Shown here: in pieces, positions 10,764 through 19,135 of the stretch
Numbering within the stretch: position 1 is the first letter of the stretch
How the letters are laid out: every line of letters starts with the position of its first letter
Source: Mycolicibacterium sp. 018/SC-01/001
GTDB lineage: Bacteria > Actinomycetota > Actinomycetes > Mycobacteriales > Mycobacteriaceae
DNA: 64,000 bases
Assembly (NCBI RefSeq): GCF_007096635.1
Contig: NZ_VKAA01000001.1
Location: forward strand, 62,001-126,000
Reading direction: 5' to 3'
Translations under genes and position numbers: made by a program
Notes under the pieces: generated by a model
What the model saw: the letters and a program-made list of their open reading frames with translations, nothing else
The model's database searches: none
What the model was told of the DNA's origin: nothing

Positions 10764-12077
10764 ATGGCACACGGATTGGCGACCTGGATGCGCTGGACAG
10801 CGCTGCACGGCATTCCCCGCGCCGTCCTGTCGGCTCGCGCCCGCCGCGGCGAACCGATGGCGACGCTGACCCTGGGTGGCGACGATCCGGCCGGACGGTT
10901 GCGCCGGATCGAGGAGATCCGCGCCGCCGGCCCACTGGCCCGCACTCCCCTGGTGTTCGTCAGCGCCGACCACGAGGTGTGCCGAAACGTGCTGCGCGAC
11001 AACGACTTCGTTGTCGCCGATCCCGCCGAGACAGGTCTGCCCGAAACCATCGCGCGCGTCGTGCGCCGCCTCGACCCCGGGCTGCCGAATCCCGTCGAGT
11101 CCCCGTCGATGCTGATGACCGATCCGCCCGAGCACACCGGCTACCGCAAGATGGTGGCGCGGAGCTTCACCCCCCGCGCCATCGCGACACTCGACTCCCG
11201 CATCGACGAGCTGACGCTGGCACTGCTGGATCGGCTCGACGGCCGCGACGAGGTCGACCTGATCTCCGACTACGCCGCGCAGGTGCCTGCCGCGGTGATC
11301 AGCGACCTCCTCGGTGTGCCGGTCGCCGATCGCCAGCGAATTCTGCGGTGGGGCAGCACGATCGCCCCGCTCCTCGACATCGGCATCACCTGGTCGGCAT
11401 ACCGTGGCGCGATCACCGAACTGCGCGACGTGGAGGCCTACCTGCTGGAGCACTTCCGCCGGCTCCGCGCGGGGGGCTCCGACGGCACGCCGTTCAGCAC
11501 GATGGCCCTCGAAGGCGGCCTGTCCGACCGCGTGCTGCGCGCGAACGCGGCGCTGCTGGTGGGAGCGGGGGTCGAGACGACGGTCAACCTCATCGGCAAC
11601 GGCATCGTCGCGCTGATGAACCACCCCGATCAGCTCGCACTCCTGCGCGACGATCCCGACCTGTGGCCCTCGGCCATCGAGGAGATGCTGCGCTTCGACA
11701 GCCCGGTGCAGATGACCGCGCGCGAAGCCAGCCGCGACACCGCACTCGCCGGGGTGAGAATCCCGCGCGGCGCCGCGGTCGTTCTGCTGCTCGGTGGCGC
11801 CAACAGGGACCCGAAGGTCTTCGAGCACCCGGACCGTTTCGACATCACCCGGCCCAACGCTCGCGAGCATCTCGCGTTCGGCAGCGGCATCCACGTCTGC
11901 CTGGGCGCCGCGCTCGCCCGCAACGAGGCGGTGACGGCGTTGCGCGCGCTGTTCGGGCGCTACCCGGACCTGCATCTGCGTGGCGCACCCGAGCACCGCG
12001 GTCTGGTCAACCTGAACGGATACCGCCGGCTCACCGCGCGGCTGCAGCAGAAGGCCGTCACGCGGAGAGCGTCGTGA
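10764..12077 (+). CDS. Cytochrome P450
   Basis: A 437-aa bacterial class I P450. The I-helix carries GAGVETT, with Glu in place of the usual Asp/Glu pair motif AGxET. The ExxR motif is in EEMLRF. The heme loop is FGSGIHVCLGAALAR with ligand C379. The start is ATG 10764, 6 nt after TACCGT. It is divergent from a two-component system that may control it. Electron partners and substrate are not indicated; no ferredoxin gene is adjacent. Its end overlaps the convergent downstream gene by 20 nt. Confidence 0.92.
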   Translation: MAHGLATWMRWTALHGIPRAVLSARARRGEPMATLTLGGDDPAGRLRRIEEIRAAGPLARTPLVFVSADHEVCRNVLRDNDFVVADPAETGLPETIARVVRRLDPGLPNPVESPSMLMTDPPEHTGYRKMVARSFTPRAIATLDSRIDELTLALLDRLDGRDEVDLISDYAAQVPAAVISDLLGVPVADRQRILRWGSTIAPLLDIGITWSAYRGAITELRDVEAYLLEHFRRLRAGGSDGTPFSTMALEGGLSDRVLRANAALLVGAGVETTVNLIGNGIVALMNHPDQLALLRDDPDLWPSAIEEMLRFDSPVQMTAREASRDTALAGVRIPRGAAVVLLLGGANRDPKVFEHPDRFDITRPNAREHLAFGSGIHVCLGAALARNEAVTALRALFGRYPDLHLRGAPEHRGLVNLNGYRRLTARLQQKAVTRRAS

Positions 12078-12933
12078 CCGGACCTGACTGCAGCGGGCAG
12101 CCTCGCGCCCGCAACGCGGCCGCGACGCGGGACAACCACGCGGCCGGCTGGTCCTCGGCGATCACCCGAACCACGATCCAGCCCCGCTGCTCGAGCATCC
12201 GCAACCGCGCGATGTCCTTGACGTAGGTCGTCCGGTCCTTGCGGTGGTGGTCACCGTCGTATTCGACGGCCACCCCGTACTCCACGTAGGCGAGGTCGAG
12301 GAACGCGACCGGCCGAGTCCCGTCGAGCACGGGGTACTGCGTCTCGGGCCGCGGAAAACCGTTGTCGTGCAGCGCAAGCCGGAGCGCGCTCTCCCGAGGG
12401 GACGCTGCGCCGCCGTCGACCAGCGGCAGCAGTTCCCGCAGTTGCGCGATGCCCCGCACCCGCGGATATCGCTGCGTCAGCGCGGCCACCGCCTCGATGT
12501 CGAAGCGCTGATTCCACATCAGCGCGTCCAGCCGGGCCAGGGCCTCGGTGCGTTCGAGGTGGCGGCCGAGATCGAATGCGGTGCGCACCCGGCTGGTGAC
12601 GGGCAGGCCACCGACACGGGTGATCTCGTCGGCCGCGAGGCGTTCGGTCCGCAACAGCAGACCGTCCTGCGGCCGGCCTTTGACCCCGGTCACCTCGATC
12701 GGACACCGCGCGTCCACCCACGGCGCACCGTGCAGTGCCGACGCGCTGACCCCGGCGATCACCCCCCGCCGCCCGGTCGCCAACCACGCACCGATCGCAC
12801 GATCCTTCACCGAGATCTCCCCACCCCCTCGGACGAAGACACCCCGGTGGAGCTTGGTGTAATCGCGGCGCAGTTCGTGCCGGGTCGCCACACCCGCCCG
12901 CACAGCCTCACCGCCGAGGATGACCCTGTTCAT
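12058..12933 (-). CDS. DUF559-type protein with AbiEi-like N-terminus
   Basis: A 291-aa protein that by position may be the Rv3714c counterpart. The N-terminal half (about 1-130) resembles the AbiEi-type winged helix seen in type IV antitoxins (AGVATRHELRRDYTKLHRGV). The C-terminal part holds a Vsr/DUF559-like nuclease fold with LDLAYVEYGVAVEYDGDHHR followed by DRTTYVKDIARL. Proteins of this two-part type are abundant in mycobacteria and lack a proven function. Whether the nuclease-like acidic residues are active is unknown. Confidence 0.7.
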   Translation of the reverse strand: MNRVILGGEAVRAGVATRHELRRDYTKLHRGVFVRGGGEISVKDRAIGAWLATGRRGVIAGVSASALHGAPWVDARCPIEVTGVKGRPQDGLLLRTERLAADEITRVGGLPVTSRVRTAFDLGRHLERTEALARLDALMWNQRFDIEAVAALTQRYPRVRGIAQLRELLPLVDGGAASPRESALRLALHDNGFPRPETQYPVLDGTRPVAFLDLAYVEYGVAVEYDGDHHRKDRTTYVKDIARLRMLEQRGWIVVRVIAEDQPAAWLSRVAAALRARGCPLQSGPVTTLSA

Positions 12934-13024
12934 GCCGCCATGGTGTCAGCAGCCACCGACACGTCACGATCCACTTTTGGTGGCGAAAGTGCGGGTGAAC
13001 GTCTGCAGAACGTGGTTCTCGTGC

Positions 13025-13636
13025 TCAGGCCATTGCCCGGCGGCCCGCCAGCGCTCGGCCCAGCGTGAGCTCGTCGGCGAACTCCAGGTCACCACCCATC
13101 GGCAGACCGGACGCGATGCGCGTCACGGTCAGCCCCGGGATGTCGCGCAGCATCCGCACCAGATACGTCGCGGTCGCCTCACCCTCGGTGTTGGGATCGG
13201 TCGCGATGATCACCTCGGCGACCTCGACCCCGTCCACGCGTTCGCCGATCCGGTTGAGCAGCTCCCGAATCCGCAGCTGATCGGGACCGATGCCCGACAG
13301 CGGGTCCAACGCGCCACCCAGCACGTGATAGCGCCCGCGGAACTCCCGCGTCCGCTCGACGGCCTGCACGTCCTTGGGCTCCTCGACCACGCACACCAGC
13401 GACGCGTCCCGGCGCGGGTCGGCGCAGATCCGGCAGCGCTCCTCGTCGCTGACGTTGCCGCACACCGCACAGAACGTCACACCGTCACGAACCTTGTTCA
13501 GCACGGCGGTCAACCGATCGATGTCCGGCGGCTCGACGGACAGCAGGTGAAAGGCGATCCGCTGCGCGCTCTTCGGACCGATCCCGGGCAGCTTGCCGAG
13601 CTCGTCGATCAGGTCCTGGACGGGTCCTTCGAACAA
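13025..13636 (-). CDS. recR: Recombination protein RecR
   Basis: RecR helps RecO/RecF load RecA at gaps. TTG 13636 gives a 203-aa protein beginning with [20 protein letters not shown] (helix-hairpin-helix), the usual family length. The zinc finger is CAVCG with CRIC, and the TOPRIM domain begins with [14 protein letters not shown] and ends [19 protein letters not shown]. The TTG sits 1 nt after the ebfC stop, so the two genes are coupled. A longer open frame to 13825 overlaps ebfC and is rejected. Confidence 0.95.
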   Translation of the reverse strand: MFEGPVQDLIDELGKLPGIGPKSAQRIAFHLLSVEPPDIDRLTAVLNKVRDGVTFCAVCGNVSDEERCRICADPRRDASLVCVVEEPKDVQAVERTREFRGRYHVLGGALDPLSGIGPDQLRIRELLNRIGERVDGVEVAEVIIATDPNTEGEATATYLVRMLRDIPGLTVTRIASGLPMGGDLEFADELTLGRALAGRRAMA

Positions 13637-13637
13637 G

Positions 13638-13976
13638 TCACATCCCCGGCAGTCCGGGGAAGCCCCCGCCCAGGCCGCCGGCCAGTGGACCCAGCCGATC
13701 GTGAGCCAGGATCGTGACCTGCTTGGCGGCGTCGGCGATCGCGCCGACGATGAGGTCCTGCAGCGTCTCCACGTCCGACGGGTCGACGACCTTCGGATCG
13801 ATGGCCACGCCGACCACCTCTCCACTGCCCCGCATGGTCACCTGCACGAGACCGCCCCCGGCCTGCCCGTGCACCTCGGAAGCGGCCAGCGATTCCTGGG
13901 CTTGCATCAGCTGCTGCTGCATCTGTTGGGCCTGGGCGAGCAATGCGGACATATCGGGTTGACCACCGGGCTGCAT
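13638..13976 (-). CDS. ebfC: YbaB/EbfC nucleoid-associated protein
   Basis: A 112-aa DNA-binding protein of the YbaB/EbfC family (Rv3716c counterpart). It has the coiled-coil [19 protein letters not shown], then [20 protein letters not shown] and the C-terminal helix [20 protein letters not shown]. The Gly/Pro-rich tail is typical for mycobacteria. It is first in the ebfC-recR operon and is preceded by AGAGGA 4 nt before ATG 13976. Confidence 0.93.
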   Translation of the reverse strand: MQPGGQPDMSALLAQAQQMQQQLMQAQESLAASEVHGQAGGGLVQVTMRGSGEVVGVAIDPKVVDPSDVETLQDLIVGAIADAAKQVTILAHDRLGPLAGGLGGGFPGLPGM

Positions 13977-14085
13977 GCTGATCCTCTTGCGGGTTGATTG
14001 CGTGTCGGTCTCGACTTGGTTGCGCTGCGCCGAATGGGGCGCTCAGGCCTTTCAGCGTAGTCCGCGGGCGGGCTACCGTGGCGCG

Positions 14086-14835
14086 GTGCTAGTCCGAGCC
14101 ACCCGCCGTGTCGGCGCCCTGATCGCCACAGGACTCGTCGTCGCGGCGTCGACGCTGGCCGCGCCCGCGCACGCCGCACCCTCGAACATCGCCGGGACGA
14201 TCGTGTTCCTCGATCCCGGCCACCAGGCGTCGATGGCCGGGTTGAGCCGCCAGGTCCCCAACGGCCGCGGCGGCACCAAGGACTGTCAGGCCAGCGGGAC
14301 GGCGACCGAGGACGGCTACCCCGAGCACACCTTCACCTGGGACACGACGCTGCGGGTCAGGCAGGCGCTGACGGCCCTCGGGGTACGCACGGCGATGTCG
14401 CGCGGGGACGACACCGGGCCCGGGCCCTGCGTCGACGAGCGCGCGGCGATGGCGAACGCGATCCGGCCGAACGCGATCGTGTCGATCCACGCCGACGGTG
14501 GTCCGCCGACCGGGCGCGGCTTCCACGTGCTGTACTCCTCGCCGCCGCTCAACGCGGCGCAGGCCGGACCTGCGGTGCAGTTCGCCCAGGTCATGCGCGA
14601 CACGATGGCGGGTTCGGGTATCCCGCCGGCGACCTACATCGGCTCGTCGGGCCTCAATCCCCGCGCGGACATCGCCGGGCTGAACCTGGCGCAGTATCCG
14701 TCGATCCTCGTCGAATGCGGGAACATGAAGAACCCCATCGACTCCGGACTGATGAAGACCCCCGAGGGCCGGCAGAAGTACGCCGACGCGATCGTCCGTG
14801 GCGTGGTGGCCTTCCTGGGCGCCCAGCGTGGTTAG
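14086..14835 (+). CDS. ami1: Secreted N-acetylmuramoyl-L-alanine amidase (Ami1/Rv3717 type)
   Basis: A 249-aa zinc amidase that splits the lactyl-amide bond of peptidoglycan during cell separation. The start is GTG 14086, 6 nt after the -10 box TACCGT (14074-14079), leaderless style. The signal peptide ends APAHA before APSN. The Amidase_3 fold shows FLDPGHQ (first Zn histidine), YPEHTFTW (Zn glutamate), VSIHADGG (second Zn histidine) and LVECGNMKN (catalytic glutamate). Cysteines in TKDCQ and PGPCVDE probably form the disulphide seen in Rv3717. Confidence 0.95.
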   Translation: MLVRATRRVGALIATGLVVAASTLAAPAHAAPSNIAGTIVFLDPGHQASMAGLSRQVPNGRGGTKDCQASGTATEDGYPEHTFTWDTTLRVRQALTALGVRTAMSRGDDTGPGPCVDERAAMANAIRPNAIVSIHADGGPPTGRGFHVLYSSPPLNAAQAGPAVQFAQVMRDTMAGSGIPPATYIGSSGLNPRADIAGLNLAQYPSILVECGNMKNPIDSGLMKTPEGRQKYADAIVRGVVAFLGAQRG

Positions 14836-14850
14836 ACGTCGGCGAACCGC

Positions 14851-15309
14851 CTAGGTCTCCTCGACCGCGATGGTGCCCTCCACCTCACGCTTGAGGTTGC
14901 CGAGGACTTCGGCCTGGATCTTGCGCAGACCGATGGGTGCGAACGTCTTCTCAAAGAAGCCCCCGATGCCGCCCGCACCCTGCCAGGACGTCTTCACCGT
15001 GACGGACGAGCCCGGGCCTGCGGGTGCGACGGTCCAATTGGTCACCATCGAGGAGTTGGCGTCCTTCTCGATCACCGTGCGGCCGGCCACGTCGACGGTG
15101 GCCTTGACCTCGCGTGAGCGCGACTTGGTGGCCTGCAGTTTCCACTCGGCGACGGTTCCAGCGCCCTGACCGCCGTCGAGCACGCGGTAACCGCTGTAGT
15201 GCTCCGAGAGGATCTTCGGCCGCATCGCCTGGTAGTCGGAGACAGCGCCGAGAACTGTCGCGGGGTCGGCGTCGATCAGAACCGTGCTGGACGCGCTGAC
15301 CTGTCCCAT
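14851..15309 (-). CDS. SRPBCC (polyketide cyclase/START-like) family protein
   Basis: A 152-aa single-domain protein, counterpart of Rv3718c. It begins VSASSTVLIDADPATVLGAV and has the long C-terminal helix GGFFEKTFAPIGLRKIQAEV typical of the Bet v1-like SRPBCC fold with a hydrophobic ligand cavity. AAGGAG lies 9 nt before the ATG. The ligand is unknown. It is divergent from an FAD oxidoreductase and lipid methyltransferase pair, which suggests a lipid-related role by context only. Confidence 0.85.
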   Translation of the reverse strand: MGQVSASSTVLIDADPATVLGAVSDYQAMRPKILSEHYSGYRVLDGGQGAGTVAEWKLQATKSRSREVKATVDVAGRTVIEKDANSSMVTNWTVAPAGPGSSVTVKTSWQGAGGIGGFFEKTFAPIGLRKIQAEVLGNLKREVEGTIAVEET

Positions 15310-15379
15310 GGGTGGAACTCCTTGTTCGTGGACTCGGGGTGCGGTCGCACAGGGTGCGACTGCGGACTAGCGTATATGT

Positions 15380-16759
15380 GTGATCGACGCGTGGGCCGCG
15401 CACGCCGAGGGTGTGCAGCGGCTTCTGGACAGCTACCGGGCCATTCCGGCCGGTGCGACGGTACGGCTGGCCAAACCCACATCGAATCTCTTCCGCGCCC
15501 GCGTCAAGAACTCCGCGCCCGGGCTGGACGTTTCGGGCCTGACCGGGGTAATCGCCGTGGATCCCGAGGCGCGCACCGCCGATGTGGCCGGTATGTGCAC
15601 CTACGAGGATCTCGTCGCCGCCACTCTGCCCTACGGCCTCTCACCGCTGGTCGTTCCGCAGTTGAAGACGATCACGCTCGGCGGCGCGGTCACGGGACTG
15701 GGCATCGAGTCGACATCGTTCCGTAACGGCCTGCCGCACGAGTCGGTGCTCGAGATGGACATCCTCACCGGCACAGGCGAAATCGTGCGCACGTCCCCGA
15801 CCGAACATCCCGATCTGTTCACAGCTTTCCCCAATTCCTACGGCACGCTTGGCTATTCGGTCCGGCTGAAGATCGAGCTGGAACCGGTCAAGCCGTTCGT
15901 GGCGCTGCGGCATCTGCGCTTTCACACCGTCGCCGAACTCGTCGATGCGATGGAGCGCATCATCGACACCGGCGGGTGGAACGGTGAGCGGGTCGACTAC
16001 CTCGACGGCGTGGTGTTCAGCGCCGACGAGAGCTACCTGTGCCTGGGCACGCAGTCCGCCAGCCCGGGACCGGTCAGCGACTACACGGGCCAACAGATCT
16101 ACTACCGGTCGATCCAGCACCCCGCCGGGGAGAAGCACGACCGATTGACGATCCACGACTATCTGTGGCGCTGGGACACCGACTGGTTCTGGTGCTCACG
16201 GGCTTTCGGTGCGCAGAACCCGCGGATCCGGCGCTTCTGGCCGCGGCGCTACCGCCGCAGCAGCTTCTACTGGAAGCTGATCGGCTACGACCAGCGCTTC
16301 GACATCGCCGACCGCATCGAGAAGCGCAATGGCCGACCGCCGCGGGAGCGGGTGGTGCAGGACATCGAGGTGCCCATCGAGCGCACGGCCGAATTCGTCG
16401 ACTGGTTCCTGGCCACCGTCCCGATCGAACCGATCTGGCTGTGCCCGTTGCGCCTTCGCGAAGCGGCGAGTTCAGCCGGCGGCTGGCCCCTGTACCCGAT
16501 CCGGCCGCATCACAGTTACGTCAACGTCGGATTCTGGTCCTCGGTGCCTATCGGCCCAGAGGAGGGGTACACGAACAAGATGATCGAGCGCAAGGTCAGC
16601 GATCTCGCCGGACACAAGTCGCTGTACTCGGATGCCTTCTACTCACGCGAGGAGTTCGACGAACTCTACGGCGGGGAGATCTACCCGACGGTGAAGAAAA
16701 CCTACGACCCGGACTCACGGTTCCTGGACCTGTATGCGAAGGCGGTGCGCCGACAATGA
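15380..16759 (+). CDS. FAD-binding oxidoreductase (DHCR24/BfaA-like), lipid-modifying partner
   Basis: A 459-aa FAD_binding_4 protein (Rv3719 counterpart). It has VIAVDPEARTADVAGMCTYE and TLGGAVTGLGIES of the PCMH-type FAD fold and a DHCR24-like C-terminal half. GTG 15380 follows TAGCGT (15368-15373) by 6 nt, suggesting a leaderless mRNA. It overlaps the methyltransferase by 4 nt. Pairs of this kind (BfaA/BfaB or TmsA/TmsB) make 10-methyl branched fatty acids such as tuberculostearic acid: the methyltransferase makes a 10-methylene intermediate and the flavoenzyme reduces it. That this pair does the same is inferred. Confidence 0.85.
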   Translation: MIDAWAAHAEGVQRLLDSYRAIPAGATVRLAKPTSNLFRARVKNSAPGLDVSGLTGVIAVDPEARTADVAGMCTYEDLVAATLPYGLSPLVVPQLKTITLGGAVTGLGIESTSFRNGLPHESVLEMDILTGTGEIVRTSPTEHPDLFTAFPNSYGTLGYSVRLKIELEPVKPFVALRHLRFHTVAELVDAMERIIDTGGWNGERVDYLDGVVFSADESYLCLGTQSASPGPVSDYTGQQIYYRSIQHPAGEKHDRLTIHDYLWRWDTDWFWCSRAFGAQNPRIRRFWPRRYRRSSFYWKLIGYDQRFDIADRIEKRNGRPPRERVVQDIEVPIERTAEFVDWFLATVPIEPIWLCPLRLREAASSAGGWPLYPIRPHHSYVNVGFWSSVPIGPEEGYTNKMIERKVSDLAGHKSLYSDAFYSREEFDELYGGEIYPTVKKTYDPDSRFLDLYAKAVRRQ

Positions 16760-18060
16760 CGACTCTGCGAGACACCTCGGAAGCCCCGAAGCTGACCCTG
16801 GCCGAGATCCTGGAGATCTTCGCCGCAGGCACGCAGCCGCTGAAGTTCACCGCCTACGACGGCAGCAGTGCCGGGCCGCAGGACGCCGAACTTGGTCTGG
16901 ATCTGCTGACCCCGCGCGGCACCACGTATCTGGCCACCGCGCCAGGGGATCTCGGATTGGCGCGTGCCTACATCTCGGGCAACCTCGACATGCGCGGGGT
17001 GCATCCGGGAGACCCGTACCCGCTGCTCAACGCGCTGACCGAGAAGCTCGACTTCAAACGACCTCCGGCCCGGGTGCTGGCCCAGATCGTCCGCTCGATC
17101 GGTATCGAACACCTCAAGCCGATCTCACCGCCGCCGCAGGAGGCCCTGCCGCGCTGGCGTCGAGTGGCAGAAGGGCTGCGGCACAGCAAGACTCGCGACG
17201 CCGAGGCCATCCATCACCACTACGACGTGTCGAACACCTTCTACGAGTGGGTGCTCGGACCGTCGATGACCTACACCTGCGCGTGCTACCCAGGCCCGGA
17301 CGCGTCGCTGGAGGAGGCGCAGGAGAACAAGTACCGCCTCGTGTTCGAGAAGTTGCGCCTGTCGCCCGGCGACCGGTTGCTCGACGTCGGGTGCGGCTGG
17401 GGCGGCATGGTGCGCTACGCCGCCCGGCACGGCGTCCAGGCGGTGGGTGTCACGCTGTCGCGTCAGCAGGCCGAGTGGGCCCAAAAGGCCATCGCTGACG
17501 AAGGATTGGGCGATCTGGCGCAGGTGCGTCACAGCGACTACCGGGATGTGCGGGAGTCGCAGTTCGACGCCGTGTCGTCGATCGGGCTCACCGAACACAT
17601 CGGCGTCGCGAACTATCCGGCCTACTTCCGGTTCCTGAAGACCAAGCTGCGCACCGGCGGGCTGCTGCTCAACCACTGCATCACCCGCCACGACAACAAG
17701 ACCGGAGCGGCGGCCGGCGGGTTCATCGACCGGTACGTGTTCCCCGACGGCGAGCTGACCGGATCCGGCCGCATCATCACCGAGATCCAGGATGTGGGCC
17801 TGGAAGTGCTGCACGAGGAGAACCTGCGGCACCATTACGCGATGACGCTGCGCGACTGGTGCCGCAACCTCGTCGATAACTGGGACCAGGCGGTCGCCGA
17901 GGTGGGGCTGCCCACCGCCAAGGTGTGGGGTCTGTACATGGCGGCCTCGCGAGTCGGCTTCGAGCAGAACGCGATTCAGCTGCATCAGGTGCTGGCGGCC
18001 AAGCTCGACGAGCACGGTGGCGACAACGGCTTGCCGCTGCGACCCTGGTGGACTCCCTAG
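16756..18060 (+). CDS. Cyclopropane-fatty-acid-synthase family SAM methyltransferase (UfaA1/BfaB-like)
   Basis: A 434-aa protein (Rv3720 counterpart). The N-terminal about 120 residues are the extra domain found in CFA synthases acting on phospholipid acyl chains. The SAM-binding motif LLDVGCGWGGMVRYAARHGV is near 215-235, preceded by AIHHHYDVSNTFYEWVLGP, and SSIGLTEHIG follows. The start ATG 16756 overlaps the upstream oxidoreductase stop (ATGA). With that partner it probably methylates the double bond of oleoyl chains in membrane lipids. Confidence 0.9.
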   Translation: MTTLRDTSEAPKLTLAEILEIFAAGTQPLKFTAYDGSSAGPQDAELGLDLLTPRGTTYLATAPGDLGLARAYISGNLDMRGVHPGDPYPLLNALTEKLDFKRPPARVLAQIVRSIGIEHLKPISPPPQEALPRWRRVAEGLRHSKTRDAEAIHHHYDVSNTFYEWVLGPSMTYTCACYPGPDASLEEAQENKYRLVFEKLRLSPGDRLLDVGCGWGGMVRYAARHGVQAVGVTLSRQQAEWAQKAIADEGLGDLAQVRHSDYRDVRESQFDAVSSIGLTEHIGVANYPAYFRFLKTKLRTGGLLLNHCITRHDNKTGAAAGGFIDRYVFPDGELTGSGRIITEIQDVGLEVLHEENLRHHYAMTLRDWCRNLVDNWDQAVAEVGLPTAKVWGLYMAASRVGFEQNAIQLHQVLAAKLDEHGGDNGLPLRPWWTP

Positions 18061-18070
18061 CGGTCGTCGA

Positions 18071-19132
18071 TCACGCCGTCGAACGGTCGTAGCGCACCGA
18101 ACACCGACCGCCGCCGGCCCGCTTCGCCTCGTACATGGCGCTGTCGGCGTGCCTGACCAGGTCTTCGACGAGGAAGTGCGGCGCGTCGGTCCGCCCGGAG
18201 GCCAGTCCGATGCTCACCGACACATCACTGTCGCCGATCCGGGTCAGCGGCGTCAGCCTGCGCATCAGGCCGGCGAGGTCGTCGCCGTCGGGGTAGAAGC
18301 CCACCAGCACGAGCTCGTCACCGCCGATACGGGCCGCGATCTCGCCCGGTTGTGTCATCGCCTCGAGGCCGCGCGCCAGTGTGATCAGCGCGTCATCCCC
18401 GGCGGTGTGCCCGTGGGTGTCGTTGAGCTGTTTGAACCTGTCGATGTCGAAGACGGCGACGGCGACGGTCATGGGGTCCTGTGCATCACGCAGCGCGCGA
18501 CCGAACGCGACGAGCATCCCGCGCCTGTTCCGCAGACCGGTGAGCGGATCACGCTCGGCGGACTTCACCGTGGCCCGCAGGGCACGACGACCGCTGACGA
18601 TGAGGACGCAACCCCCCAGCGGCACGGCGACCACCCAGGCCAGCGCCGGGCCGGCGAACACGAACAGCTCGGACGGGCTGGTCCCGGCCCGGATGCCGGC
18701 CACCGTGATGGCCGCGATCACGACGGCGCCGAAGGTGCAGTGAGCGAACAGGATTCGGGGACCGAGGATGAAGGCCGCGAAGACGCCCGTGAGGCCCATG
18801 TACAGCGTCGCGCTCAGCCGGGCCTGCGGGGTGGACATCAGTGTCGCGAAGATCAGCAGCGCGATGTCGGCCCAGACCACGAACGCGACGGCTGACGGGT
18901 ACCGGGGCCACGGGACCCACAGCCACCGCATCCCGACCGCTATCGCCGACAGCGCCACGGCCGCGAGCACCATTCGTCCCGACAGCGTCTGCGGACCGGG
19001 CGGGGTGCAGGCGGCCACGACGCACAGCACCGCCAGCAGAACGCACGCGACCGCGATGAACTGTGTGAACGCGCGCATCATCCGGCCCTCGCGCAGAGCG
19101 CGTGTCGCGAACGCGAACTCCGGACTGCTCAC
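18071..19132 (-). CDS. Membrane GGDEF diguanylate cyclase
   Basis: A 353-aa protein with about six transmembrane helices in residues 20-185 and a GGDEF domain from about 195 (DPLTGLRNRRGMLVAFGRAL). The active-site signature reads IGGDELVLVGF, with Leu where Phe is usual, a change tolerated in active cyclases. Magnesium-binding FDIDRFKQLNDTHGH is present. The RxxD inhibitory site upstream of the signature is absent (the stretch reads QPGE). GTG 19132 starts 3 nt after the dnaX stop, so it is co-transcribed and coupled with dnaX. No EAL domain is seen. Confidence 0.9.
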   Translation of the reverse strand: MSSPEFAFATRALREGRMMRAFTQFIAVACVLLAVLCVVAACTPPGPQTLSGRMVLAAVALSAIAVGMRWLWVPWPRYPSAVAFVVWADIALLIFATLMSTPQARLSATLYMGLTGVFAAFILGPRILFAHCTFGAVVIAAITVAGIRAGTSPSELFVFAGPALAWVVAVPLGGCVLIVSGRRALRATVKSAERDPLTGLRNRRGMLVAFGRALRDAQDPMTVAVAVFDIDRFKQLNDTHGHTAGDDALITLARGLEAMTQPGEIAARIGGDELVLVGFYPDGDDLAGLMRRLTPLTRIGDSDVSVSIGLASGRTDAPHFLVEDLVRHADSAMYEAKRAGGGRCSVRYDRSTA

Positions 19133-19135
19133 GCG

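Noticed and set aside
15631..18015. Several long frames opposite the FAD oxidoreductase and methyltransferase genes
   Set aside because: They have the Arg/Gly/Asp-rich composition of high-GC shadow frames and no recognisable motif, while the opposite strand encodes conserved enzymes.
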